Shown here: positions 1-8,751 of the stretch, piece after piece
How positions within the stretch are numbered: position 1 is the stretch's first letter
How the letters are laid out: each line of letters begins with the position of its first letter
Origin: an uncultured Dorea sp.
GTDB lineage: Bacteria; Bacillota; Clostridia; Lachnospirales; Lachnospiraceae
Length of the DNA stretch: 64,000 nt
Direction of reading: 5' to 3'
Assembly (NCBI GenBank): GCA_910579925.1
Contig: CAJTVY010000013.1
Coordinates: 13,928 to 77,927 of the forward strand
Position numbers and translations under genes: made by a program
Notes under the pieces: generated by a model
Database searches by the model: none
What the model saw: only the letters and a program-made list of their open reading frames with translations
What the model was told of the DNA's origin: nothing

Positions 1-1
1 G

Positions 2-442
2 GAACGGTATTCGCTCCGACTGCGTTATATGCTGATTACATTGCTGCCGTTTCTGACGATGGCGCTGGCGTTTTGCGCCGTTTCACCGGTCATGATTTTT
101 GCAGGGTCTTTTCTCTGTAATCTGGGAGTGGGAATTATGCTGCCGGCCATGCGCAGCGTTACGGAAAACAATGTCGCGCCTGCCTGCCGTAATCTTGGGC
201 ATAATATTGCAGATGCGGTGTATAACAGTGTGGCGGGAATTATCAGTCTGCTCTATTCAGGAATTGTAATCGACAAGTTTGGAGCAAAGTGTATGCTGCT
301 GATCTGTGTTCTGATTATGTCTGTCGCAGTCATAATCACTTGCGGGAATATGTTTAGGCATTGGAGGAATGCGCTGTACGGGCGGGGAAACTACTGTGCT
401 GACCGTAAGAACAGGATTCAGAACTGCCGGGCTGTGAAATAG
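2..442 (+). CDS. MFS transporter, C-terminal part (5' end outside window)
   Basis: The reading frame is open from base 2, so the gene begins upstream of the window. About 146 residues are visible. They hold three hydrophobic helices (one just after the first Leu-rich stretch, one around SVAGIISLLYSGIVIDKFG, one in the following Met/Ile/Val-rich segment) with the charged loop DKFG between the last two, as in the C-terminal half of major facilitator permeases. The last 30 residues are basic and not membrane-like, so the extreme C-terminus may be an extension or a frame slip. The substrate cannot be told from this part. It is followed by a new promoter, so it probably ends its transcription unit. 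Confidence 0.6.
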   Translation, partial: ERYSLRLRYMLITLLPFLTMALAFCAVSPVMIFAGSFLCNLGVGIMLPAMRSVTENNVAPACRNLGHNIADAVYNSVAGIISLLYSGIVIDKFGAKCMLLICVLIMSVAVIITCGNMFRHWRNALYGRGNYCADRKNRIQNCRAVK

Positions 443-469
443 GCAACAGTGAATAATTGTCTGATTATG

Positions 470-498
470 TTGAAAAAGCAATATATTCATGCTATAAT
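470..498 (+). promoter_or_regulatory. Sigma-A promoter for the chemoreceptor gene
   Basis: TTGAAA (470-475), 17-nt spacer, TATAAT (493-498). It lies about 240 nt upstream of the chemoreceptor start. An AACGATAT box at 511-518 resembles a sigma-D -10 but has no good -35 partner. Confidence 0.65.
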
Positions 499-604
499 GA
501 AACAATTAAGAACGATATACGGAATTTGCATAGGTACACTTTTTTACAGGCGTTGGGGTCTGTATCTGCGCTGAAAGAACGGAAAGCAGAATAAAGCGAA
601 TGTT

Positions 605-640
605 AAAATAGTGTGGTGATTGCCACGCTATTTTATATTT
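605..640 (+). terminator. Hairpin with T-rich tail in the chemoreceptor leader
   Basis: A 12-bp stem (605-616 with 623-634, one G-T pair) and a 6-nt loop are followed by TATATTTT. It sits between the promoter at 470-498 and the gene, so it could attenuate leader transcription. The gap 443-739 otherwise shows no gene. Confidence 0.5.
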
Positions 641-739
641 TAAGAGGGGTGAATCCCAATCGCTTTTTGTAAAAAGCAGGAAAAGCAAGTGCCGGAAAGA
701 GAGCAGATGTGCTTGTCGGGCTTGAAAGGAGGAGAAGTA

Positions 740-2872
740 ATGTTAAAAAAATTAAAATTATCACAAAAGCTGGCGCTGGTGATTGGGGTGATTTTGGCAG
801 TAAGTCTGACGGTGCTTGTCGGATTATCGGCTTATATGTCGGGCAATGCAATTTCAGCGGCTACATATGGGGAATTAGAGTCGATTTCAGATTCCAATTC
901 CATCCAGATTCAATCCATATTTGACGAGGCGGAGGCGACTGCACAGGATATGCAGAAGTACCTGGAGACTTGCTATAAGACGGTGGAGGCTGATCCGTCA
1001 CAGAATCTGATGCCTACGGATCCCGCTGTTGCCGCTATCTGTCAGAGCAGTATCTACGGCAGGGCGCTGACTTCAATTAATTATGACATTGAGATGTATC
1101 TGCGGGAGACTTCCCGTAATGCAGCGGTGAACAACCAGGATATCGCCGGTGTTGGCGTAATGTTTGAGCCATATAAATTCCAGGCTGATATGAAGGACTA
1201 TGCTTTCTACGTTGCGGAAGACAATGCGGACGGCAAGGTGGAGCCGTTTGGAGAATATGAGATGTATTCCCAGGAGAACTATTATAAACTGGCTGCGGAG
1301 AGTGGGGAAGACGCAGTCACAGAACCGTATGATTACAACGGGATTACTATGGTTTCTTATGCCAGTCCGGTGTTTCATAACAGTGAACTGCAGGGAATGG
1401 TAGTGGCGGATATCAAGGCAAGTAACTTTGACAGGCTGGATACTACGGATGAGAATTACCCTTCCATGTACTGCACGATTTATAATGCTAACGAAAAGAT
1501 TATTTATGATAGTGAGGCCGCAGAGGATATCGGTAAGTCCCTTTCTGATTTTACGCCGGATGAGAAAGAGCTCAAAGCAATTCAGGAACAGATGGATGGG
1601 AATACGGCGTTCCAGATCCAGACGACCCGGGAGGATGGAAGAAAGGTTGCGCGCTTCTTTGCGCCGATTAACGTAGCGGGGGAGATCTGGTGGTCTCTGA
1701 CGGCAGTTGAGACGAGGGATATCAACGACGCAATGCTGACAACGCTCTTCTGGATGATTGCTCTTTCTGTGCTTGTTCTGATCGTGATTATTGCGTCAAT
1801 CATTCTTGTTCTGAGAAGGGTTCTAAGCCCGGTCAAGGGTATTGTGGAGGCGGCCAACAGTATTGCAGAGGGGAATCTTGACGTGAAGCTTGACACGACT
1901 AATCAGGACGAGATTGGAATACTGGCGGTTACATTTGGTAAAATGACGGAAAATCTGGAACGGATTGTTACGGACATGAAGTATGTTCTGGAAGAGATGG
2001 CGGAAGGAAACTTTACGGTCAGAACCAGGGCGGAAGAAAGCTATGTGGGGGCTTTTGAAGGAATGCTGCTTTCCGTGCGTAAGATGAACCGCCGTCTGAG
2101 CAGTACGCTGACACAGATTGACGGTTCGGCGGATCAGGTGTCTATGGGAAGTGATCAGATGGCTTCCGGCGCCCAGGCCCTTTCCCAGGGTTCTGTACAG
2201 CAGGCGGCTTCCGTTGAGGAACTTGCGGCAACCATTGCGGGAATTTCTGAACATGTACAGAAAACGGCCCGCAATGCGGCGGATGCACGTGATCATTCTG
2301 TAAGGTCCGGGGAGGAGACGGCCGTTTGTAACCAGGAGATGAAAGAGATGGTTGCGGCCATGGACGAGATTGGCAAGAGGTCAACGGAGATTGGTAAGAT
2401 TATTAAGACCATTGAAGATATTGCGTTCCAGACGAATATCCTGGCGCTGAATGCGGCAGTGGAGGCCGCAAGAGCCGGAGAGGCTGGGAAAGGCTTTGCC
2501 GTGGTGGCGGATGAAGTCCGTAATCTTGCCGGAAAGTCTGCAAGCGCTTCCAAGAGTACTTCTGAACTGATTCAGGGCGCTGTCAGCGCTGTAGAGAAGG
2601 GGATGGAGATTGCTACTGAGACGGCCCAGTCTCTGGAGAAAGTTGTTGTGAGCAGCCAGGCGATTTCCGGGCTGGTAGATAAGATTGCCGAGGCGGCAGT
2701 AGAGCAGTCTAATTCTCTGGAACAGGTTACTGGCGGTATGAACCAGATTTCCAATGTTGTGCAGACGAATTCTGCCACTGCAGAGGAGAGTGCGGCGACC
2801 AGTGAGGAATTATCCAGCCAGTCTCAGGTACTTCGGAATCTGGTAAGACAGTTTAAGCTGAGAAAAGAATAA
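740..2872 (+). CDS. Methyl-accepting chemotaxis protein with dCache-type sensor
   Basis: A transmembrane chemoreceptor that relays ligand binding to CheA/CheW. The 710 residues run: TM1 (about 12-34), a periplasmic-type sensor of about 300 residues resembling dCache_1, TM2 (about 335-360, Ile/Val/Leu-rich), HAMP, then the coiled-coil signalling domain. The hairpin tip contains FQTNILALNAAVEAARAGE followed by GKGFAVVADEVRNLA, the most conserved part of the family. I start at ATG 740, which has AAAGGAGGA 8 nt upstream; an earlier in-frame ATG at 689 has no such site. It stands alone, with its own promoter and terminator, away from the che operon at 21.7-26.5 kb. The ligand is unknown. Confidence 0.95.
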   Translation: MLKKLKLSQKLALVIGVILAVSLTVLVGLSAYMSGNAISAATYGELESISDSNSIQIQSIFDEAEATAQDMQKYLETCYKTVEADPSQNLMPTDPAVAAICQSSIYGRALTSINYDIEMYLRETSRNAAVNNQDIAGVGVMFEPYKFQADMKDYAFYVAEDNADGKVEPFGEYEMYSQENYYKLAAESGEDAVTEPYDYNGITMVSYASPVFHNSELQGMVVADIKASNFDRLDTTDENYPSMYCTIYNANEKIIYDSEAAEDIGKSLSDFTPDEKELKAIQEQMDGNTAFQIQTTREDGRKVARFFAPINVAGEIWWSLTAVETRDINDAMLTTLFWMIALSVLVLIVIIASIILVLRRVLSPVKGIVEAANSIAEGNLDVKLDTTNQDEIGILAVTFGKMTENLERIVTDMKYVLEEMAEGNFTVRTRAEESYVGAFEGMLLSVRKMNRRLSSTLTQIDGSADQVSMGSDQMASGAQALSQGSVQQAASVEELAATIAGISEHVQKTARNAADARDHSVRSGEETAVCNQEMKEMVAAMDEIGKRSTEIGKIIKTIEDIAFQTNILALNAAVEAARAGEAGKGFAVVADEVRNLAGKSASASKSTSELIQGAVSAVEKGMEIATETAQSLEKVVVSSQAISGLVDKIAEAAVEQSNSLEQVTGGMNQISNVVQTNSATAEESAATSEELSSQSQVLRNLVRQFKLRKE

Positions 2873-2894
2873 TATATTTTAATGAACGAGTCTG

Positions 2895-2931
2895 AGCCTG
2901 TTGTCGATTGTCGGCAGCAGGCTTTTTCTTT
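2895..2931 (+). terminator. Rho-independent terminator after the chemoreceptor
   Basis: An 11-bp stem (AGCCTG pairs with CAGGCT at the base, G-T pairs near the loop) is followed by TTTTTCTTTTT. Confidence 0.8.
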
Positions 2932-2982
2932 TTATCGTCGTATTAGAATTTACGTTGTAGATCTTAGAATAAGCGTCCTTTG

Positions 2983-3010
2983 TTGTATCTTTCTTCAGAC
3001 GGTGTATGAT
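2983..3010 (+). promoter_or_regulatory. Probable sigma-A promoter for the ABC exporter
   Basis: TTGTAT (2983-2988), 16-nt spacer, TATGAT (3005-3010), between the upstream terminator and the ABC ATPase gene. Confidence 0.4.
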
Positions 3011-3047
3011 TATATCAAAAGGCAGTGAGAATGATGGAGGAATGACA

Positions 3048-3713
3048 ATGAGTATATTACGTGCATTACATTTAAAAAAATATTATGGCAGAGATGAAAG
3101 CCTTGTAAAAGCGCTGGATGATGTGAACGTCTCTATTGAAGCCGGACAGTTTGCGGCAATCATCGGCACCTCCGGCAGCGGAAAATCAACGCTGCTGAAT
3201 ATGCTTGGCGGGCTGGATACTCCTACATCGGGCGGCGTCCAGGTAGAAAATAAAAGTCTGGAACAGATGACTGAGGAACAGCTTACGGTATTCCGCCGTC
3301 AGAGGATCGGCTTTATTTTTCAAAACTACAACCTTATCCCATATCTTACAGCGTATGAAAATATTGTGCTGCCTGTCCGTCTGGACGGAAAGACGGAGGA
3401 TCGGGATTTTCTGAAAGAAATCGTGCAGTTTCTGGAACTTGACGGGAAACTCCAGAATTACCCCAGCCATCTTTCGGGAGGACAGCAGCAGCGGGTGGCA
3501 ATTGCCCGCGCTTTGATATCAAAGCCTGCGATTATTCTGGCTGACGAGCCGACCGGTAATCTTGACACCCGTACAAGCGACAAGGTAATTGACCTTCTGA
3601 AGACGACCAGCGAGAAGTTCCGTCAGACGATTGTTATGATTACCCATAATCCTGAGATCGCAGAAAAGGCAGACGTCAGGATTCGCATTGAAGACGGCAG
3701 AATCCATGTATAA
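3048..3713 (+). CDS. ABC transporter ATP-binding protein (MacB/LolD/BceA type)
   Basis: Nucleotide-binding subunit that powers the permease encoded next to it. It has Walker A GTSGSGKST, the signature LSGGQQQRVAIARAL, Walker B IILADEPTGNLD and the H-loop histidine in MITHNPE. The length (221 aa) is normal for the family that pairs with FtsX-like permeases. ATG 3048 is chosen because GGAGG lies 7 nt upstream; ATG 3042 would sit almost on the site. The permease follows after 13 nt, so they are one operon. Such pairs commonly export peptides or antimicrobials, or act on cell-wall signals. No sensor kinase or regulator is adjacent, so the substrate stays open. Confidence 0.92.
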   Translation: MSILRALHLKKYYGRDESLVKALDDVNVSIEAGQFAAIIGTSGSGKSTLLNMLGGLDTPTSGGVQVENKSLEQMTEEQLTVFRRQRIGFIFQNYNLIPYLTAYENIVLPVRLDGKTEDRDFLKEIVQFLELDGKLQNYPSHLSGGQQQRVAIARALISKPAIILADEPTGNLDTRTSDKVIDLLKTTSEKFRQTIVMITHNPEIAEKADVRIRIEDGRIHV

Positions 3714-3726
3714 GGAGGTCAGAGGA

Positions 3727-6135
3727 ATGAGCAGCAGAAAAATCGCAGTAGAAATGATTTCACGGATGTCAAAGCAGAGTCTGAAATCAAGCCGTATGAG
3801 GAATATATTTGTAACGGTTACGATTGTTCTGACTTCGGCTCTTCTGTCGGCAATTCTGATGTTTGCGGCAGGGCAGAAACAGCAGGAGAAGAATGAACTA
3901 TCCCACAGACAGCAGGTCGGATATTATGAACTTACCCAGGAGCAGGTGGAAAAACTAAAAAGTGACGAGCGAATTGCCTTCCAGATTCTGGTGAAAACAG
4001 GGATTCTTACCGAAATGGATGGATTTGACGTCATGCCGTACTATGTAAGCGAATTGTCAGATCAGATTCAGATCGGAGAGTTAGAAGAAGGCAGCCTGCC
4101 GGAGGCAGAAAATGAAATTGCCGTACAGCACGCAATGTTAAACCGGATGGGAATAGAGCCGGCCGTTGGCAGCAGGGTGACCTTTCCGTTTTATGACGGC
4201 AGTACAGAAACTTTTACTGTATCGGGAATCTTAAAGGACGGAAATAATTCTAAGCAGTTTTCTGTATTTCTTTCGGAAAGCTATGCCAGGAATGGAAGTC
4301 AGTTAAAGAATGAACCCTATGAAGTATATGCAAGGCTGTATGGCGCATCAGAAATGGGGCCGGAAGAATGCAGAGAACTGATGTATCTGATCGGAAGCGA
4401 CGCAGGCATTGAACGGGAATATGTCAGCCCGTCCAGGTCGTTTCTGGATTCCATATCTTTCGATACACAGTCAGCCATGCTTTACGGAATGGTGGGGCTG
4501 GTGATACTGATTGCCTGCGTGCTGGTTATTTACGGCGTGTTTTATCTGTCGGTGATTGGGAGAGTCCATCAGTACGGACAGCTTCGGACAATCGGAATGA
4601 CAAAAAAGCAGATGAAAAAATTTGTTTCCCGAGAGGGCGGTATTCTGTTTCTCCGTGCGTCTCCTGTGGGTATTGGAATCGGCGTGACTGCAGGCTATTT
4701 TATGATTCCAGGGGGCTTCAGTATTAAGAATACAATTCTTGTCATGGTTCTTGTATTTGCGGTGGTTTATGCGATCACCATGGTTTCTGTCCGTAAGCCG
4801 GCCCGCCTTGCGGCATCGGTTTCCCCGATGGAAGCGCTGCGATATACGCCGCAGGAGGGGATGAAAAAAGTGGGAAATAAAAAGATGTGCCGGAACCTGA
4901 CGCCTCTTGGCCTGGGGATGATGAATTTTTCAAAGAACAGGAAGAAGGCGGTTATCACCATGCTTTCTCTGGCCTTGGGGGGAATCCTCTTTATGACGGC
5001 GGCTACCTATATGTCTTCCTTTGATAAGGACAATTACGCAAGGCAGGGTGATTTTAAAGAGGCAGAATTTGTAATCCGGTATTCCGGTGCGGCCATTGAA
5101 TTAAACGAATATGGATTGAGCGGTCTGCAGGCCGAGGCTTCGCTTGGCAGAAAAACGGTGCAGGAAATCGCCGTGTTAGACGGCGTAACGGAGGTAAAGG
5201 AGATCAAAGATCTGGGATGCCGATTTGACTATCCTAAAAACGATGAGTATGGCAAAAACGACGGAGTCTATCCGCTGACAGAAAAGGAAATGGAAGATAT
5301 AGGCAAATATCTGGAAGAAGGGAGCTGCGACGATGGAAAACTGATGAGCGGTGATTATATTCTGGTGGCAGGAAATGACACGGCGGAGGAAATTTACGGA
5401 TGGAGATTTAAGGTCGGCGACAGTATTGTCCTTCATTTCTATGATGGAACTCAGATGGCAGAAAAAGAAGTAAAGATTCTGGGTATTCTGAATCAACAGT
5501 ATAATCGAGACAATAATGGTATTGAGGGATGGTTTTTAATGCCGGAGCAGGCGGTTCTGAATCTGGTGTGTTATGAGAGTCTGAATAGTCGTCTGCTTGT
5601 GTCGACAGAGGAAAGGAAGGAGGCCCTTATCGGAGAAGCGCTGACACAGATGGTTGAAAAGCGGGCGGAATTAAGCCTTGAGACGCTTGCGGAGCGAAGA
5701 GTTGTCTATGAACAGTCGGTAAATCAGATATTTGGGGCCATTAGCGGTCTTGCGGTCTTTATTATGATGTTCAGCATTCTGAGCATGATGAATACGCTGA
5801 TTACCAATATCGTGACCCGTAAGCAGGAACTGGCGATGCTTGAGTCCATCGGTATGAGCAAGGGGCAGATCCAGAAAATGCTTCTTGGGGAAAGTCTGTT
5901 TCTGGTTCTTGCTACCGTGGGTGTGACGATGACGATCGGGACTGGGTGCGGGTATGCGTTGAGCAGCATTCTTTACAAAGCAGGTGCATTTTATATGAAG
6001 TTTCGGTTCCCGGTGGTATTTGCTATTGCCTATGGATTCGTACTGGTCTTCGTACCGCTTATGATTACCTTTGTTTCAATGAGAACTTTTTCAAAAGAGG
6101 CGTTGGTGGAACGCCTTCGGGGAATGGAGAACTAA
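3727..6135 (+). CDS. FtsX-like ABC transporter permease
   Basis: Membrane partner of the preceding ATPase. The 802 residues show TM1 near 25-48, a large extracytoplasmic domain of about 200 residues, then three helices forming the first FtsX block (about 245-370). A fifth helix, a second extracytoplasmic domain and three further helices form the second FtsX block (about 670-790). The second block contains the typical cytoplasmic loop VTRKQELAMLESIGMSKGQI; the first has the matching TIGMTKKQM. ATG 3727 follows AAGGAGG with 8 nt spacing; the ATG at 3688 lies inside the ATPase gene. It ends 27 nt before the convergent ECF gene. Confidence 0.92.
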   Translation: MSSRKIAVEMISRMSKQSLKSSRMRNIFVTVTIVLTSALLSAILMFAAGQKQQEKNELSHRQQVGYYELTQEQVEKLKSDERIAFQILVKTGILTEMDGFDVMPYYVSELSDQIQIGELEEGSLPEAENEIAVQHAMLNRMGIEPAVGSRVTFPFYDGSTETFTVSGILKDGNNSKQFSVFLSESYARNGSQLKNEPYEVYARLYGASEMGPEECRELMYLIGSDAGIEREYVSPSRSFLDSISFDTQSAMLYGMVGLVILIACVLVIYGVFYLSVIGRVHQYGQLRTIGMTKKQMKKFVSREGGILFLRASPVGIGIGVTAGYFMIPGGFSIKNTILVMVLVFAVVYAITMVSVRKPARLAASVSPMEALRYTPQEGMKKVGNKKMCRNLTPLGLGMMNFSKNRKKAVITMLSLALGGILFMTAATYMSSFDKDNYARQGDFKEAEFVIRYSGAAIELNEYGLSGLQAEASLGRKTVQEIAVLDGVTEVKEIKDLGCRFDYPKNDEYGKNDGVYPLTEKEMEDIGKYLEEGSCDDGKLMSGDYILVAGNDTAEEIYGWRFKVGDSIVLHFYDGTQMAEKEVKILGILNQQYNRDNNGIEGWFLMPEQAVLNLVCYESLNSRLLVSTEERKEALIGEALTQMVEKRAELSLETLAERRVVYEQSVNQIFGAISGLAVFIMMFSILSMMNTLITNIVTRKQELAMLESIGMSKGQIQKMLLGESLFLVLATVGVTMTIGTGCGYALSSILYKAGAFYMKFRFPVVFAIAYGFVLVFVPLMITFVSMRTFSKEALVERLRGMEN

Positions 6136-6161
6136 GGTTCATTCCTGCATGGCCGCTGGGA

Positions 6162-6710
6162 TTATCTCCCGGCGGCTTCGTGCGATCGCTGGGCCATGCG
6201 GCGGATATCGGGTACTGCAAGCAGAACCGGATACAATGCAAAGGCGATAATCAGACCGCCAAGTCCCTGAATCAGATTGGCGGGAACGCTTGCCAGGGAG
6301 GCGGATACCCCATAGAGTGGGATCTCGCATAGGAAATATCCGCCGGCTACGAGGAGGATGTCAGCGATACCGCTAAGAATGACTGCCGTACACTGACTCT
6401 TTGGCGTTCTGCCGATTTTATAGTAGATGATACCTGCAATCCAGGCAATCATTCCTTTGACTGTAAATGTGATCGGAACGTAGACGAAATATCCGCCCAG
6501 CAGGTCCGCCATGGCAGAACCGATGCCGCCGGCCAGAAGTCCCTGGATGGGGCCAAGGATAACGCCGGAGAGGATGACGATCGCATCTCCTGGATGTATA
6601 TATCCGCCGGTGCCCGGGGTGGGGATCCGGATGGACATGGTAGCCACACATGCAAGGGCTGCGAATAACGATGTCATAATGATTTTCCTTAAGTCTGTAT
6701 TTCTGTTCAT
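6162..6710 (-). CDS. ECF transporter S component
   Basis: Small integral membrane protein (182 aa) that binds a vitamin-like substrate and uses a shared EcfAA'T energizing module encoded elsewhere. About six hydrophobic helices are visible. The N-terminal RKIIMTSLFAALACVATM, the PGDAIVILSGVILGP loop and the GGIGSAMADLLGGY helix are characteristic of the ECF_trnsprot family, including pyridoxine and uncharacterised types. The ribosome binding site is GAAAGAGG ahead of ATG 6710. No riboswitch is apparent upstream, so the substrate cannot be named. A GC-rich inverted repeat overlaps its 3' end (6152-6176), next to the convergent ABC permease. Confidence 0.85.
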   Translation of the reverse strand: MNRNTDLRKIIMTSLFAALACVATMSIRIPTPGTGGYIHPGDAIVILSGVILGPIQGLLAGGIGSAMADLLGGYFVYVPITFTVKGMIAWIAGIIYYKIGRTPKSQCTAVILSGIADILLVAGGYFLCEIPLYGVSASLASVPANLIQGLGGLIIAFALYPVLLAVPDIRRMAQRSHEAAGR

Positions 6711-6888
6711 TGTGCTAACCTCTTTCCTTGTAAGATAAAACCTATTTTAGAACACAACTGGATTGCAATAAAGAACCAATTATGTAGAAAATAACCAGGC
6801 CAGTATAAGAATGATAAAAAGAAACAGGATGGACGGCCAGGAGGATATATCTTATAATAAAAATATGCGATATATGTGGAGGTGTAGT

Positions 6889-8088
6889 ATGAAGGTCGTG
6901 ATTGCGATAGATTCGTTTAAGGGAAGTATGAGTTCGATAGAGGCAGGTGAGGCGGCCAGGGCCGGTATTCTTAAGGTCTGCGACGCAGAGATTACCGTGA
7001 AGCCGCTGGCGGACGGCGGTGAAGGGACCACAAAGGCTCTGGTTGAAGGCCTGGGCGGAGAATATGTTTCTGTTGAAGTTACCGGGCCGCTGGGAAAGAA
7101 GACCAGTGCAGCGTATGGGATTCTCGGAGACGGGAGGACCGCTGTCATGGAGATGGCTGAGGCAGCGGGAATCATACTGGTGAAGCACAAAGAACTGGAC
7201 CCCTCAAGAGCAACCACCTATGGGGTAGGCGAAATGATTCTTAATGCCGTGAAGCGGGGCTGCCGGGAATTTATCATTGGCATCGGCGGGAGCGCAACCA
7301 GCGACGGAGGTGTTGGGATGCTCCAGGCATTAGGGTATGCGTTTACAGATGAAGACGGCAATCCTGTCAGATTCGGTATTCGGGATTTAGACCGGATTGC
7401 AGATATTCGTGCAGAAAAGGTGCCGGATGAGTTAAAAGAATGTCATTTTAGTATTGCCTGTGATGTGAAGAATCCACTCTGCGGCCAGACCGGGGCAGTC
7501 TATGTGTACGGCCCACAGAAAGGCGTCAGAGAGGAGGAAAAGAAGAGTTTTGATGAGAAGATGAAGCATTTTGCGGACAAGACGAAGGAATATATAGAAA
7601 AGGCAGCCAGTGATCGTTTCACAGGCGTTTATGGCAGGGCCAGGAATACTTGCGGGGATTACAGGTGGGCGCAGGGAGCAGGCGCGGCGGGCGGTCTGGG
7701 CTTTGCGTTTTTAAGTTATCTGCCAAATGCAGAATTAAAACCTGGAATAGAGATTGTTCTGGAAGCGATCGGACTTGAACAGGAAATAAAGGATGCAGAC
7801 ATTGTTATTACCGGAGAGGGAAGGCTGGACGATCAGACGGCTATGGGGAAGGTTCCCGTGGGGGTTGCCCGTCTCGGAAAAAGATATGGGGCTAAGGTGC
7901 TTGCATTCGCCGGCGGAGTCACGAAAGGGGCTGTGAAGTGCCATGCCGAGGGAATTGACGCTTTTTTTCCAATCGTAAGAGGAGCGACGACGTTGGAGGA
8001 AGCTATGATTACAGAGAATGCCAGGGAAAATATGACGTTGGCTGTGGAACAGGTATTTAGAGCGATGAAGATGGAAAGGAGATCATAG
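6889..8088 (+). CDS. Glycerate kinase (GlxK/GarK family)
   Basis: Phosphorylates D-glycerate with ATP to phosphoglycerate, feeding glycolysis. The 399-aa product has the family N-terminus KVVIAIDSFKGSMSS, the glycine-rich segment IGIGGSATSDGGVGMLQALG and the C-terminal VITGEGRLDDQTAMGK block that lines the active site. ATG 6889 is preceded by GGAGG with 8 nt spacing; the frame is open from 6811, but that part does not resemble the family. It is translationally linked to the DUF1905 gene, whose GTG start lies 2 nt after the stop. Whether 2- or 3-phosphoglycerate is formed cannot be read from the sequence. Confidence 0.93.
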   Translation: MKVVIAIDSFKGSMSSIEAGEAARAGILKVCDAEITVKPLADGGEGTTKALVEGLGGEYVSVEVTGPLGKKTSAAYGILGDGRTAVMEMAEAAGIILVKHKELDPSRATTYGVGEMILNAVKRGCREFIIGIGGSATSDGGVGMLQALGYAFTDEDGNPVRFGIRDLDRIADIRAEKVPDELKECHFSIACDVKNPLCGQTGAVYVYGPQKGVREEEKKSFDEKMKHFADKTKEYIEKAASDRFTGVYGRARNTCGDYRWAQGAGAAGGLGFAFLSYLPNAELKPGIEIVLEAIGLEQEIKDADIVITGEGRLDDQTAMGKVPVGVARLGKRYGAKVLAFAGGVTKGAVKCHAEGIDAFFPIVRGATTLEEAMITENARENMTLAVEQVFRAMKMERRS

Positions 8089-8089
8089 A

Positions 8090-8374
8090 GTGGCTGATCA
8101 TGTATATAAGTTTACAACCAGAATTCATACGATTCCCCAGAAAGGCGGAGCATATATTGAATTTCCGTATGATATTCGTAAAGAATTTGGGAAAGGCAGG
8201 GTTAAAGTTCATGTAACGTTTGATGGGGTTCCCTATGATGGAAGCATTGTAAACATGGGAGTAAAAAATCCTGATGGAAGTATCTGTTATATTATTGGAA
8301 TGTTGAAATCTATCCGCACGCAGCTTGGAAAATCTGAGGGCGACGAGGTTGAAGTGACGGTATGCGAAAGATGA
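8090..8374 (+). CDS. DUF1905 domain protein
   Basis: Small protein (94 aa) of the DUF1905 family, a compact beta-rich fold often seen alone or fused to YdeI/OmpD-like domains. Recognisable features are the opening YKFTTRIH, the central VKVHVTFDGVPYDGSIV and the ending SEGDEVEVTV. It starts at GTG 8090, one base after the glycerate kinase stop, with AAAGGAG 9 nt upstream, so the two are translated together. No function is established; the link to glycerate metabolism rests on position only. A strong terminator follows. Confidence 0.8.
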   Translation: MADHVYKFTTRIHTIPQKGGAYIEFPYDIRKEFGKGRVKVHVTFDGVPYDGSIVNMGVKNPDGSICYIIGMLKSIRTQLGKSEGDEVEVTVCER

Positions 8375-8381
8375 GACAGCC

Positions 8382-8437
8382 GTCTTAGGATGAATTAAGA
8401 AGCTTCTGCTTCTGAAGTCATCCTAAGACTTTTTTTA
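8382..8437 (+). terminator. Rho-independent terminator
   Basis: A 12-bp outer stem (GTCTTAGGATGA at 8382-8393 pairs with 8418-8429), with a second short hairpin inside, is followed by seven T residues. It ends the glycerate kinase operon. Confidence 0.9.
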
Positions 8438-8688
8438 TGAATTCTGTGCTTGTGGCAGAGAAGTCGGCGCAGGCAAATGTGATTTCGAGGAGGGAAGAGA
8501 TGGCTTCTACCAGGTCGCTGCTCAATACGGCGAAACTGATGGATGAGAACCGCACGCTTTATAAATTGAAAGAGTTAGAGTATCTGGAGCGGATCTGTGA
8601 GAAGGTAGGGGAGATATCGGTGAATGGGAATCGGGGGATGGTAGAGCAGTTAGGAAAGATGAGGGGGTGGAGGGCTGATTGTCGGTAG
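8437..8688 (+). pseudogene. Remnant of a slipin/SPFH-family gene (C-terminal end)
   Basis: The first 70 residues match the C-terminal end of slipin (stomatin-like, SPFH) proteins: an Ala/Arg/Glu-rich helix with SRREEMASTRSLLNTAKLM, then LYKLKELEYLERICEKVGEISV. The SPFH core and the membrane anchor are missing. The frame is closed by a stop 24 nt before the ATG and begins inside the T-tract of the preceding terminator, and no ribosome binding site is present. I infer a deletion relic rather than a working gene. The last residues (after MRGWR) look non-homologous. A small functional protein cannot be excluded. Confidence 0.6.
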
Positions 8689-8693
8689 GAGTC

Positions 8694-8743
8694 CTTATTG
8701 GCGCACAGTCTTGTTATGAGGTATAGGACTATGCGCCGATAAG
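8694..8743. repeat. 17-bp imperfect inverted repeat
   Basis: Arms 8694-8710 and 8727-8743 pair with one G-T and one mismatch around a 16-nt loop. No T-tract follows on either strand. It lies between the slipin remnant and the convergent EamA gene and may act as a bidirectional transcript end or a repeat remnant. Confidence 0.5.
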
Positions 8744-8751
8744 CAGTTATC

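Noticed and set aside
499..688. c-di-GMP riboswitch in the chemoreceptor leader
   Set aside because: I looked for the GEMM core and found no matching conserved stretches; only a hairpin with a T-rich tail is visible.
6152..6176. Terminator at the end of the ECF gene
   Set aside because: The stem is GC-rich but lies partly within coding sequence and has no T-tract on either strand.
6711..6888. Vitamin riboswitch between the ECF gene and glycerate kinase
   Set aside because: No recognisable conserved core, and the leader of the ECF gene is short.
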